Assembly (NCBI RefSeq): GCF_030433895.1
Contig: NZ_JARUXE010000002.1
Coordinates: forward strand, 117,964 to 181,963
Direction: 5' to 3'
DNA: 64,000 nucleotides
Origin: Arthrobacter sp. PsM3
Lineage (GTDB): Bacteria > Actinomycetota > Actinomycetes > Actinomycetales > Micrococcaceae
In this document: positions 21,149-29,691 of the stretch, one piece after another
Layout: each line of letters starts with the position of its first letter
Position numbering within the stretch: position 1 is the stretch's first letter
The notes under the pieces: generated by a model
Seen by the model: the letters and a program-made list of their open reading frames with translations, nothing else
Told to the model about the DNA's origin: nothing
The model's database searches: none
Made by a program: the position numbers and the translations under genes

Positions 21149-21280
21149 GTTAGCAGCATGCCCGGCGCTGTGACCGGCGCCGGCCGCCGGCCTGTGAACC
21201 CGCGGGAACTTCAGGAGTAGTGTTTTATCGAAACGCAGTTCCGGCAGCGTCCGCAAGGGCCTGTCCAGAGAGGGAGATGA

Positions 21281-22567
21281 ATGTCGCTGATCCGCCGCGT
21301 GGCCTTCCTCTCGCTGCACACCTCCCCGATGGAGCAGCCCGGTTCCGGCGACGCGGGCGGCATGAACGTGTACATCCGGGCCCTCGCCGCGGCACTGGCC
21401 GAAACCGGCGTCGAGGTGGAGATCTTCACCCGGTCCACGGCCGCCGGCCAGGCCGCCGTCGAGCACCCCTCCCCCGGGGTCTGTGTGCACAACGTCCTGG
21501 CCGGCCCGTCCCGGAAGCTGCCCAAGGAAGAACTGCCCGAGCTGCTGCACAGCATGGTCGCCGAAATCGACCGGATCCGGCAGCTCCAGCCACACGGCCG
21601 CTACGACGTGATCCATTCGCACTACTGGGTTTCCGGGGTGGCCGGGCTTGAACTCGCCAGCCTGTGGGGCCTGCCCCTCGTCCACACCATGCACACCATG
21701 GCCAAGGTGAAGAACCTGCACCTGGTCGCGGGCGAGCAGCCCGAGCCGCGCCGGCGTGAGGACGGCGAGCAGCGGATTGTGGACGGCGCCACCCGGCTGA
21801 TCGCCAACACCGGCACGGAAGCGGCGGAGCTGGTCTCGCACTACAGCGCGGACAACGACCACATCGACGTGGCGCCGCCCGGCGTGGATCTGGGCATTTT
21901 CACCCCTGCCTTCCGCACCCGCGCCCGCGCCGAGCATGGGGTGCCGCCGGGCCGGTTCCATCTGCTGTTCGCCGGCCGGATCCAGCGGCTCAAGGGCCCG
22001 CAGATCCTGGTGAAGGCCGCCGCCCTGCTGCGGGACCGGCGCCCGGACATCGACCTGCAGCTGACCATCGTCGGAGCGGTCAGCGGGTCCAAGGACTTCG
22101 ATCTGAAGTCGCTGATCACCGCCGCCGGAATGGACGACGTCGTCACCCATCACCCGCCGGTCAGCGCACCGAAACTCGCCGGCTGGTACCGGTCCGCCGA
22201 CGTCGTGGTCATGCCCTCCTACAGCGAATCCTTCGGCCTCGTGGCACTCGAAGCCCAGGCCTGCGGGACACCGGTGGTCGCCACCAAAGTCGGCGGACTG
22301 TCCCGTGCCGTGTTCGACGGCCGCACCGGGCTGCTCATCGAGGGCCACAAGCCCGCCGACTGGGCCGACGCCCTGGAAGCCCTGTATGACGACCCGGAGA
22401 CCCGAGGGGACATGGGGCGCGCGGCCGCCCTGCACGCGCAGGAATTCGGCTGGCAACGCACCGCCGCCATCACGCTGGAGAGCTACCACACCGCGTTGAG
22501 CCAGTACTTTGGAAACCTGACCATTCCGGTGGGCCACACGCCCTCAACCGGAACCATGGGCCGGTAA
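21281..22567 (+). CDS. mshA: D-inositol-3-phosphate glycosyltransferase MshA
   Basis: MshA joins N-acetylglucosamine from UDP-GlcNAc to 1L-myo-inositol-3-phosphate, the first committed step of mycothiol synthesis. The 428-residue GT4 protein shows the donor/acceptor loop [16 protein letters not shown], the inter-domain segment [13 protein letters not shown], and the nucleotide-sugar motif [21 protein letters not shown] with the family E-x7-E. The ATG start follows GGGAGATGA. Ino1, which makes its acceptor, is encoded 3 kb away. Confidence 0.94.
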   Translation: MSLIRRVAFLSLHTSPMEQPGSGDAGGMNVYIRALAAALAETGVEVEIFTRSTAAGQAAVEHPSPGVCVHNVLAGPSRKLPKEELPELLHSMVAEIDRIRQLQPHGRYDVIHSHYWVSGVAGLELASLWGLPLVHTMHTMAKVKNLHLVAGEQPEPRRREDGEQRIVDGATRLIANTGTEAAELVSHYSADNDHIDVAPPGVDLGIFTPAFRTRARAEHGVPPGRFHLLFAGRIQRLKGPQILVKAAALLRDRRPDIDLQLTIVGAVSGSKDFDLKSLITAAGMDDVVTHHPPVSAPKLAGWYRSADVVVMPSYSESFGLVALEAQACGTPVVATKVGGLSRAVFDGRTGLLIEGHKPADWADALEALYDDPETRGDMGRAAALHAQEFGWQRTAAITLESYHTALSQYFGNLTIPVGHTPSTGTMGR

Positions 22568-22625
22568 CAGCGGCCTGAAACCACTGGCCGGAACACCCAC
22601 CGACGCCACGAGCCAAAGGACAACG

Positions 22626-24398
22626 ATGCCTGAATCGACGATTCCCGGATCCGCCGCCACAGCAGCTGCCGGTACCGCGGCGGGGGCCGGGGCCGCTGTT
22701 GCGGGGGCCGCCGCGCTGAGTGATCTGGAGATCGCGCAGCGGGCCACGATGCGGCCGATCGAGGAGATCGCCGCAGCGGCCGGAATCAACGCCGAGGCCC
22801 TCGAGCACTACGGCCGGTACAAGGCGAAAATCGATCCGGCCAAGCTCGCCGTTCGGCACCCCGGCGGTGTTCCCCGCACGCCCGGCAAGGTGGTGCTGGT
22901 CTCCGCGATGTCGCCCACACCAGCCGGCGAGGGCAAGTCCACCACCACCGTGGGCCTGGCGGACTCCCTGGCCCGGGCTGGTCACAAGGTGATGATCGCA
23001 CTGCGCGAACCGTCACTGGGCCCGATCCTGGGCATGAAGGGCGGCGCCACCGGCGGCGGTTACTCCCAGGTCCTGCCGATGGACGAGATCAATCTGCACT
23101 TCACCGGCGACTTCCACGCCGTCACCTCGGCGAACAACGCCCTGATGGCCCTCGTCGACAACCACATCTACCAGGGCAACGAACTGAACATCGACCCGCG
23201 CCGGATGACTTTCAAACGCGTGCTGGACATGAATGACCGGTCGCTGCGCGAGGTCGTCATCGGCCTCGGCGGGCCGACCCAGGGCATCCCCCGGCAGGAC
23301 GGCTTCGACATCACGGTGGCCTCCGAGATCATGGCGGTGTTCTGCCTCGCCGCCGACCTCGCGGACCTGCGGGAGCGGCTCGGCCGGATCACCTTCGGCT
23401 ACACCTACGACCGGCAGCCGGTCACAGTGGCGGAACTGGGCGTCCAGGGCGCCCTGACCATGCTGCTCAAGGACGCGCTCAAACCGAACCTGGTGCAGAC
23501 CATCGCCGGGACCCCGGCCCTGGTGCACGGCGGACCGTTCGCGAACATCGCCCATGGCTGCAACTCCCTGATCGCCACCCAGACCGCACGCAGCCTGGCG
23601 GACATCGTCGTCACCGAGGCCGGATTCGGCGCCGACCTGGGCGCGGAGAAATACATGGACATCAAGTCCCGCATCGCCGACGTGGCGCCGTCCGCCGTCG
23701 TCGTGGTGGCGACCGTCCGGGCGCTCAAGATGCACGGCGGCCTCCCCAAGGACCAGCTCAAGGAGCCCAACCTGGACGCGCTGGCCGCCGGCGTCGTCAA
23801 TCTCCGGCGACATGTGCGGAACGTGGAGAAGTTCGGCATCACGCCGGTGGTGGCGATCAACAAGTTCGCCACAGACACCCGGGAGGAGCTGGACTGGCTG
23901 CTGGAATGGTGCGCCGCCGAGGGCGTCCAGGCGGCCGTGGCCGATGTCTGGGGCTGCGGCGGGGGCGGCGACGGCGGCGACGAACTCGCGGCCAAGGTCG
24001 CCGCGGCCATCGACGCCCCGCACACCTTCCGGCACCTGTACCCGCTGGAGATGTCGGTGGAGGAGAAGATCCGGACCATCGTGCAGGAGATCTATGGCGC
24101 CGACGGGGTGGATTTCTCGGTCCCGGCGCTCAAGCGGCTCGCGGAGATCGAGAAGAACGGCTGGTCCGGCTTCCCGGTCTGCATGGCGAAGACCCAGTAC
24201 TCCTTCAGCGACGATGCCACCAAGCTCGGCGCCCCGAAGGGTTTCACCGTGCACGTCCGCGATCTCATCCCCAAGACCGGCGCCGGCTTCATCGTGGCCC
24301 TCACCGGCGCGGTCATGACGATGCCGGGCCTGCCGAAGACCCCGGCCGCGATGCGTATGGACGTCGACGACGAGGGCAACCCCGTCGGCCTCTTCTAA
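22626..24398 (+). CDS. fhs: Formate--tetrahydrofolate ligase
   Basis: Converts formate, ATP and tetrahydrofolate to 10-formyl-tetrahydrofolate for one-carbon metabolism. The P-loop [18 protein letters not shown], the segment [18 protein letters not shown] and [14 protein letters not shown] all match the family. The 590 residues include a ~30-residue Ala/Gly-rich N-terminal leader before the normal start region [15 protein letters not shown] clear AAAGGA precedes the ATG. It follows mshA by 58 bases on the same strand and may be co-transcribed with it. A long perfect hairpin begins 5 bases after its stop. Confidence 0.95.
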   Translation: MPESTIPGSAATAAAGTAAGAGAAVAGAAALSDLEIAQRATMRPIEEIAAAAGINAEALEHYGRYKAKIDPAKLAVRHPGGVPRTPGKVVLVSAMSPTPAGEGKSTTTVGLADSLARAGHKVMIALREPSLGPILGMKGGATGGGYSQVLPMDEINLHFTGDFHAVTSANNALMALVDNHIYQGNELNIDPRRMTFKRVLDMNDRSLREVVIGLGGPTQGIPRQDGFDITVASEIMAVFCLAADLADLRERLGRITFGYTYDRQPVTVAELGVQGALTMLLKDALKPNLVQTIAGTPALVHGGPFANIAHGCNSLIATQTARSLADIVVTEAGFGADLGAEKYMDIKSRIADVAPSAVVVVATVRALKMHGGLPKDQLKEPNLDALAAGVVNLRRHVRNVEKFGITPVVAINKFATDTREELDWLLEWCAAEGVQAAVADVWGCGGGGDGGDELAAKVAAAIDAPHTFRHLYPLEMSVEEKIRTIVQEIYGADGVDFSVPALKRLAEIEKNGWSGFPVCMAKTQYSFSDDATKLGAPKGFTVHVRDLIPKTGAGFIVALTGAVMTMPGLPKTPAAMRMDVDDEGNPVGLF

Positions 24399-24402
24399 CC
24401 CT

Positions 24403-24469
24403 CCCGTTGCGCTATCACTTTTGGCTGCCATTTCGGGTGAATGGCAGCCAAAAGTGATAGCGCAACGGG
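24403..24469. repeat. 30-bp perfect inverted repeat, palindrome family copy 1
   Basis: Arms 24403-24432 and 24440-24469 are perfectly complementary around a 7-base loop. The arm carries TTGCGCTATCACTTTTGGC, closely matched by the repeat at 25447. It lies right after fhs and could terminate it, but the arm sequence itself is conserved between the two copies, which plain terminators do not need. Confidence 0.85.
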
Positions 24470-24512
24470 GCCCTGTGGATAACCGAAGCGGGAATCCGCC
24501 GTTCGGATAAGA

Positions 24513-25439
24513 ATGGTCCGCATGCACCCACCAGCAGCCCTGCCGGCCCACCTCGCCTCCGCCCCGTTCACCGTCTACGAGGCGCGGGCTGCCACCCTGG
24601 GTAGCGCCCGGCTGCGCGCTGCCGATCTCTCGACGGCCGGCCAGTTGCTCTATTTGCCCACTGGCTGGGAGTTTGAACTCCGGGGGCTGGCCCGTGCCCT
24701 GTCCGCCGCGACGCCGGGCGCATGGATTTCGCACCTCACGGCCGCAACGTTGCTGGGGCTGTGGCTACCGTCCTGGTACCGGGGCTGCCGGGAACTGCAT
24801 CTCAGCAAGCCCAATGCCCTGCCACCTGTCCGGCGTGATGGCGTGGTCGGGCATACCGTCCTAATGTTCGACGACGAGCTTATGGTCTGGGACGGAATCC
24901 TGATTTCAACGCCCGCGCGGACCTGGCTGGACCTGGCCCGTATCCTGCCGCTGGAGGACCTCGTGGCAGTGGGCGATTAGCTGGTGCGGCAGCCCCGCGT
25001 TGGGCTCGAGGGCCGCACCCAGCTGTGGGCGACACTTTCCCAGCTCACGGCGATGCTCGCACGGCATCCAAAACTCAAAGGAATCGTGAAGGCTCGCCAG
25101 GCTCTCGAGCTCATCCGGCCCGGCTCCGACTCCGCGCCGGAAACGTTCCTGCGCCTGGCGTTAACCGATGCCGGGCTGCCGGAGCCCGAGCTGCAGCTCA
25201 AGATTATGCCGGGCGACCCCTATTCCCCCGCTGCGGACCTTGGCTACCGGCGGCAAAGGGTCGCCATCCAGTACGATGGCGGCCACCACCGCACGCGCGA
25301 GCAGCAGTCCCGCGACAACCGCCGCGACGAATCGTTCAACGCGGCCGGCTGGCGCTATTTCAAGTTCAACGCCGACGATCTGGCAGATGACTTCCGCGGC
25401 GCCGTCCGACGGGTCCGGCTCTCGCTCCACGGCCGTTAA
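24513..25439 (+). pseudogene. DUF559 endonuclease-like protein interrupted by an in-frame TAG
   Basis: A continuous reading frame of ~309 codons is broken by one TAG at 24978-24980, between EDLVAVGD and LVRQPRVGLEG. The first part (155 codons) resembles the AbiEi-like N-terminal region of actinobacterial DUF559 proteins (PGAWISHLTAATLLGLW, ISTPARTWLDLARIL). The second part has the DUF559/Vsr-like nuclease core: ADLGYRRQRVAIQYDGGHH, then GWRYFKFNADDL. The segments join without loss, so a point mutation or sequencing error is the simplest explanation; translation as two proteins is possible but no good ribosome site was seen for the second. It is flanked on both sides by related palindromes. 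Confidence 0.75.
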
Positions 25440-25446
25440 ACGCCGA

Positions 25447-25505
25447 TTGCCCTATCACTTGTGGCGGTCAAACCAGGGGTTTGAGCACCGTAAGTGATAG
25501 GGCAA
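25447..25505. repeat. Inverted repeat, palindrome family copy 2
   Basis: Arms TTGCCCTATCACTT (25447-25460) and its complement (25492-25505) form a perfect 14-bp stem that extends 3 bp further outwards after one mismatch. An inner TCAAACC/GGTTTGA stem lies in the loop. The left arm matches copy 1 as TTGC[C/G]CTATCACTT[G/T]TGGC. It sits between the DUF559 pseudogene and the convergent ino1 stop. Confidence 0.8.
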
Positions 25506-25523
25506 CCGGGGGGTGGGGCAGGG

Positions 25524-26609
25524 TTAGCGCTCCAGGTCGCCGCGGATGAAGGCCTCGACCTTGTCACGGGCGAGGTCGTCGTTGAACTGCTCCGGCGGGG
25601 ACTTCATGAAGTAGCTCGACGCCGAGAGCAGCGGGCCGCCGATGCCGCGGTCCAGGCCGATCTTGGCGGCACGGATGGCGTCGATGATCACGCCGGCGGA
25701 GTTGGGCGAGTCCCAGACCTCAAGCTTGTATTCGAGCGACACCGGGGCGTCGCCGAAGTTGCGGCCCTCGAGCCGGACGAAGGCCCATTTGCGGTCATCG
25801 AGCCACTGGACGTAGTCCGACGGACCGATGTGGACGTCGCGGGGCGCGATCTCGGCTTCCACGTTGGAGGTGACGGCCTGGGTCTTGGAGATCTTCTTGG
25901 ACTCGAGGCGGTCGCGTTCCAGCATGTTCTTGAAGTCCATGTTGCCGCCGACGTTCAGCTGGTAGGTCCGGTCCAGGGTGACGCCGCGGTCCTCGAACAG
26001 CTTAGCCATGACGCGGTGCGTGATGGTGGCACCGATCTGGCTCTTGATGTCATCGCCCACGATGGGGACACCGGCGGCGGTGAACTTGTCCGCCCAGGCC
26101 TTGGTGCCGGCGATGAAGACCGGCAGGGCGTTGACAAAGCCAACCCCGGCGTCGATCGCGCACTGCGCGTAGAACTCCGCGGCTTCCTGCGACCCGACCG
26201 GAAGGTAGCAGACCATCACGTCGACCTTGGCGTCCTTAAGGGCCTGGACGACGTCGACCGGCTCCTCCGTGGACTGCTCGATGGTCTCGAGGTAGTACTT
26301 GCCGAGCCCGTCGAGGGTCGGCCCGCGCTGGACGGTGACACCGGTCGGCGGGACGTCTGCGATCTTGATGGTGTTGTTTTCGCTGGCCAGGATGGCCTCG
26401 GACAGGTCCAGGCCCACCTTCTTGGCGTCAACGTCGAACGCGGCAACGAACTCGACGTCGTTGACGTGGTACTTGCCGAACTCCACATGCATCAGCCCGG
26501 GAATCGTGGCCTTGGGATCGGCATCCCGGTAGTACTCAACGCCCTGGACCAGCGAAGTGGCACAGTTTCCTACGCCGACGATTGCAACACGAATCGGATG
26601 TGAAGACAC
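25524..26609 (-). CDS. ino1: Inositol-3-phosphate synthase (actinobacterial type)
   Basis: Converts glucose-6-phosphate to 1L-myo-inositol-1(3)-phosphate with NAD+ as internal cofactor, feeding mycothiol and phosphatidylinositol synthesis. The 361-residue protein has the Rossmann motif [16 protein letters not shown], the segment [15 protein letters not shown], and [14 protein letters not shown], typical of the short bacterial enzymes. It starts with GTG behind AAAGGAG. A 16-base palindrome lies 74 bases upstream of the start. It is convergent with the DUF559 pseudogene. Confidence 0.95.
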   Translation of the reverse strand: MSSHPIRVAIVGVGNCATSLVQGVEYYRDADPKATIPGLMHVEFGKYHVNDVEFVAAFDVDAKKVGLDLSEAILASENNTIKIADVPPTGVTVQRGPTLDGLGKYYLETIEQSTEEPVDVVQALKDAKVDVMVCYLPVGSQEAAEFYAQCAIDAGVGFVNALPVFIAGTKAWADKFTAAGVPIVGDDIKSQIGATITHRVMAKLFEDRGVTLDRTYQLNVGGNMDFKNMLERDRLESKKISKTQAVTSNVEAEIAPRDVHIGPSDYVQWLDDRKWAFVRLEGRNFGDAPVSLEYKLEVWDSPNSAGVIIDAIRAAKIGLDRGIGGPLLSASSYFMKSPPEQFNDDLARDKVEAFIRGDLER

Positions 26610-26682
26610 GGAACTCCTTTGAGAACAAACTTCAAATGCCCGGGCGAGGACGCGCTGATGCGCGGCGGCGGCAGACGGGCAT

Positions 26683-26698
26683 GGCGCCGTACGGCGCC
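26683..26698. promoter_or_regulatory. Perfect 16-base palindrome upstream of ino1
   Basis: GGCGCCGTACGGCGCC is fully self-complementary. On the ino1 strand a possible -10 box TAGAAT lies at 26705-26710, placing the palindrome about where transcription would begin. It could be an operator; no regulator is identified. Confidence 0.45.
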
Positions 26699-26780
26699 CT
26701 TAGCATTCTAGTCAACGGCGCCGGCCGGCTGCTTGTTCCCGCCAGCCGGCGCCATCTGTGTTACTTGCGGCCGCAGCCGG

Positions 26781-27818
26781 CTACTTCTGGGCCCACAGAT
26801 TGATGTCGGACTCGACGGCGAACTCGTCGATCGCCGTCAGCTCCGCCGCGGTGAAGTCGAGATTGTTGACCGCGGACAGGGTGTCCTCGAGCTGCCGGAC
26901 GCTGGACGCGCCGACGAGCGCGGAGGTCACGGAGGACCCCTTGCCCTGCTCGCGCAGGATCCAGGCGATGGCCATCTGCGCGAGGGTCTGCCCGCGGCCC
27001 TCGGCGATCCGGTGCAGGCCGCGCACCCGGTCCAGTTTGTCCTCGGTGATGCTGTTTTCGTCCAGCGACTTCTCCTGCGCGGCACGGGAGTCGGCCGGGA
27101 TCCCGTTCAGGTAGCGGTCGGTGAGCATGCCCTGCGCCAGCGGCGAGAACGCGATCGAGCCGGCCCCCACCTGCTCCAGCACCTCGTACAGGTTGGGGCT
27201 GCCGTTTTCGGTCCAGCGGTTCAGCATGGAGTAGCTGGGCTGGTGGATCAGCAGCGGGGTGCCGAGTTCCTTCAGGATCCGGGCGGCCTCGAGGGTCTGT
27301 TCCGGGGTGTAGGAGGAGATGCCCGCGTACAGGGCCTTCCCGGAGCGGACAGCGTAATCCAGGGCGCCCATGGTCTCTTCCATCGGCGTTTCCGGGTCCG
27401 GCCGGTGGCTGTAGAAGATGTCCACGTAATCCAGGCCCATGCGGCCCAGGGACTGGTCCAGGCTGGCGAGCAGGTATTTGCGGGAGCCCCATTCGCCGAA
27501 CGGGCCCGGCCACATGTTGTAGCCGGCCTTGGTGGAAATGATGAGCTCGTCCCGGTAGGGGGCGAAGTCGTCCCTGAGGTGGCGGCCGAAGTTGGTTTCC
27601 GCGGAACCGGCCAGCGGCCCGTAGTTGTTGGCCAGGTCGAAGTGGTTGACGCCAAGGTCGAAGGCCCGGCGGAGGATGGCCCGCTGGGTTTCGAAGGGCT
27701 TGTCGTCGCCGAAGTTGTGCCACAGGCCAAGCGAAATGGCCGGGAGCTTCAGCCCGCTAAGGCCGACGCGGCGGTAGGGCATGGAGTCATAACGGGTCTC
27801 TGCTGCAACATACGTCAT
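26781..27818 (-). CDS. Aldo/keto reductase, YghZ/Kv-beta-like
   Basis: A 345-residue NADPH-dependent reductase with the AKR catalytic set: Asp and Tyr in NHFDLANNYGP, Lys in IISTKAGYNMW, and His in FYSHRPDPETP. The N-terminus MPYRRVGLSGLKLPAISLGL and the segment ISSYTPEQT match the group that includes E. coli YghZ (L-glyceraldehyde-3-phosphate reductase). The physiological substrate is not known. It follows treZ by 15 bases on the same strand, so it is likely the last gene of the glgX-treY-treZ operon; its role there may be incidental. Confidence 0.9.
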   Translation of the reverse strand: MTYVAAETRYDSMPYRRVGLSGLKLPAISLGLWHNFGDDKPFETQRAILRRAFDLGVNHFDLANNYGPLAGSAETNFGRHLRDDFAPYRDELIISTKAGYNMWPGPFGEWGSRKYLLASLDQSLGRMGLDYVDIFYSHRPDPETPMEETMGALDYAVRSGKALYAGISSYTPEQTLEAARILKELGTPLLIHQPSYSMLNRWTENGSPNLYEVLEQVGAGSIAFSPLAQGMLTDRYLNGIPADSRAAQEKSLDENSITEDKLDRVRGLHRIAEGRGQTLAQMAIAWILREQGKGSSVTSALVGASSVRQLEDTLSAVNNLDFTAAELTAIDEFAVESDINLWAQK

Positions 27819-27833
27819 TCGTAAAATCCTGTC

Positions 27834-29648
27834 CTATTTCGAGATGATGGCGGCGCTGTGGCCGGGCAGGTCGAGCTGGCCGGCGTCGAGGCGCACACCG
27901 GCGTCGGTGGCCAGCGCAATCGAGGCACCGGCAACGCCGAGCCGGCGCGGTTCGGCGGAGAAGTTCATCGCCACCTCCGTGCGGCCGCGGCGCAGGCGCA
28001 GCCAGCCGTCGGCGTCGCTGAAGGCCACGGCGGTGTCGTCGAAGCCCAGGCCCGCGAGCTCCGGCGTCGAGCGCCGCAGCGCGATGAGCTGCCGGTACAA
28101 CTCCAGCAGCCGCGCGTGCTCCCCCGACTCGGCTTCGGCCCAGTTGAGCTTGGAGCGGGTGAAGGTGTCCGGGTCCTGCGGGTCGGGCACGACGGCGGGG
28201 TCCCAGCCCATCCGCTCGAACTCCCGGATCCGGCCCTCCGCGGTGGCCTTGCCCAGTTCCGGTTCCGGGTGCGAGGTGAAGAACTGCCACGGGGTGGTGG
28301 CACCGTATTCCTCGCCCATGAACAGCATCGGCGTGAACGGGGACGTCAGGGTTGCGACGGCGGCCAGTGCCAGCTGCCCGTAACCGAGGGTCTGGGAAAG
28401 CCGGTCACCTGTGGCCCGGTTGCCGATCTGGTCGTGGTTCTGGCTGCAGACCACGAGGGCTGCCGGGTGGACAGCGGCCGTGTTGATGGGCCGGCCGTGG
28501 TGCCGGCCGCGGAAGCTGGAGTAGCTGCCGTCGTGGAAGAACCCGTCGACCAGGACCTTCGCCAGCGCGCCGACGGAGCCGAAATCCTCGTAGTAGCCGG
28601 TGGTCTCGCCGCTGACGTTGACATGGACGGCATGGTGGAAGTCATCGCTCCACTGTCCGGCCAGGCCGTAGCCGTTGGCATCCCGCCGGTAGAGCAGGCG
28701 CGGGTCGTTGAGGTCCGACTCGGCGATCATCGTGGCACGGCGCCCGGTTTCAGCGGAGACTTCGTCCGCAAGCGCACCGAATTCCTCCAACAGGTGGATG
28801 GCCCGCTCGTCCTTGAAGGCGTGCACGGCATCGAGCCGCAGCCCGTCCACGTGGTAGTCCCGCAGCCACATGGCGGCGTTCTCGAGGATGTAGCGGCGCA
28901 CGACGTCGGAGCCGGGGCCGTCGAGGTTTACCGAGTCGCCCCAGGTGTTGCCCTCCCCCGACTTCAGGTACGGACCGAAGCGCCCAAGGTAGTTCCCGCT
29001 GGGGCCGAGGTGGTTATAGACCACGTCCTGGATGACGCCCAGCCCGGCGGCATGGGCGGCGTCGACAAAGCGCTGGTACGCCGCCGGCCCGCCATAGCCT
29101 TCGTGCACCGCGTACCAGAGGACCCCGTCATAGCCCCAGTTGTGGGTGCCGTTGAAGCCGTTCACCGGCAGCAGCTCCACGAAATCAATGCCAAGGTCCA
29201 CCAGATAGCCGAGCCTGCCGATGGCTGCATCCAGCGTACCCTCCGGGGTGAAGGTCCCCAGATGCAGCTCGTAAATCACGGCCCCCTGCAGCCCGCGGCC
29301 CCGCCACTGCCCGTCTGCCCACTCGTGGCTGCCGGCGTCGAAGGTCCGCGACAGCGAGTGGACGCCCTCGGGCTGCCGCCGGGACCGGGGGTCCGGCAGC
29401 GGTATGGTGTCCCCGTCGAGCAGGTAGCCATAGTCCACGTCCCCGGAGGCCGGGGCGTCCGGGGCGGTCCACCAGCCGCCCGTGCCGTCAGCGCCGCCCA
29501 GCCCGGCCAGGCCGGGACCGTCGCCGGAGATGCGGCGCATCGGGTACTCCCGGCCGCCGGCGAGCAGCGTGACGGTGTGCGCGTCCGGCGCCCAGAGGTT
29601 GAAGCGTTCGTGTGCAGGCAGGGTGGTTCCGTGTGCAGGCAAGGTCAT
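27834..29648 (-). CDS. treZ: Malto-oligosyltrehalose trehalohydrolase
   Basis: TreZ releases trehalose from maltooligosyl-trehalose made by TreY. The 604-residue GH13 protein has an N-terminal CBM48-like domain ([17 protein letters not shown]). The barrel contains [12 protein letters not shown] (nucleophile Asp), [12 protein letters not shown] (acid Glu) and [12 protein letters not shown] (third Asp). The first 14 residues are a duplicated 7-residue unit ([14 protein letters not shown]). It lies 43 bases after treY and 15 bases before the aldo/keto reductase gene. Confidence 0.95.
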   Translation of the reverse strand: MTLPAHGTTLPAHERFNLWAPDAHTVTLLAGGREYPMRRISGDGPGLAGLGGADGTGGWWTAPDAPASGDVDYGYLLDGDTIPLPDPRSRRQPEGVHSLSRTFDAGSHEWADGQWRGRGLQGAVIYELHLGTFTPEGTLDAAIGRLGYLVDLGIDFVELLPVNGFNGTHNWGYDGVLWYAVHEGYGGPAAYQRFVDAAHAAGLGVIQDVVYNHLGPSGNYLGRFGPYLKSGEGNTWGDSVNLDGPGSDVVRRYILENAAMWLRDYHVDGLRLDAVHAFKDERAIHLLEEFGALADEVSAETGRRATMIAESDLNDPRLLYRRDANGYGLAGQWSDDFHHAVHVNVSGETTGYYEDFGSVGALAKVLVDGFFHDGSYSSFRGRHHGRPINTAAVHPAALVVCSQNHDQIGNRATGDRLSQTLGYGQLALAAVATLTSPFTPMLFMGEEYGATTPWQFFTSHPEPELGKATAEGRIREFERMGWDPAVVPDPQDPDTFTRSKLNWAEAESGEHARLLELYRQLIALRRSTPELAGLGFDDTAVAFSDADGWLRLRRGRTEVAMNFSAEPRRLGVAGASIALATDAGVRLDAGQLDLPGHSAAIISK

Positions 29649-29650
29649 GG
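29609..29650 (-). repeat. 21-base tandem duplication at the treZ start
   Basis: Units 29609-29629 and 29630-29650 are near-identical over their first 16 bases and encode TTLPAHE and MTLPAHG. The duplication spans the initiation codon. Confidence 0.75.
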
Positions 29651-29691
29651 CATTCTTCCGTTCCCCGAGATGGGTTCGTCGGTGGGTGCGG

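Noticed and set aside
21149..22537. Minus-strand extension of the GNAT gene across mshA
   Set aside because: It is antisense to mshA and not related to acetyltransferases; GTG 21148 is the likely start.
24403..25505. Insertion sequence with terminal inverted repeats
   Set aside because: The two palindromes are each self-contained hairpins in the same orientation rather than opposed termini; there is no transposase and no clear target duplication.
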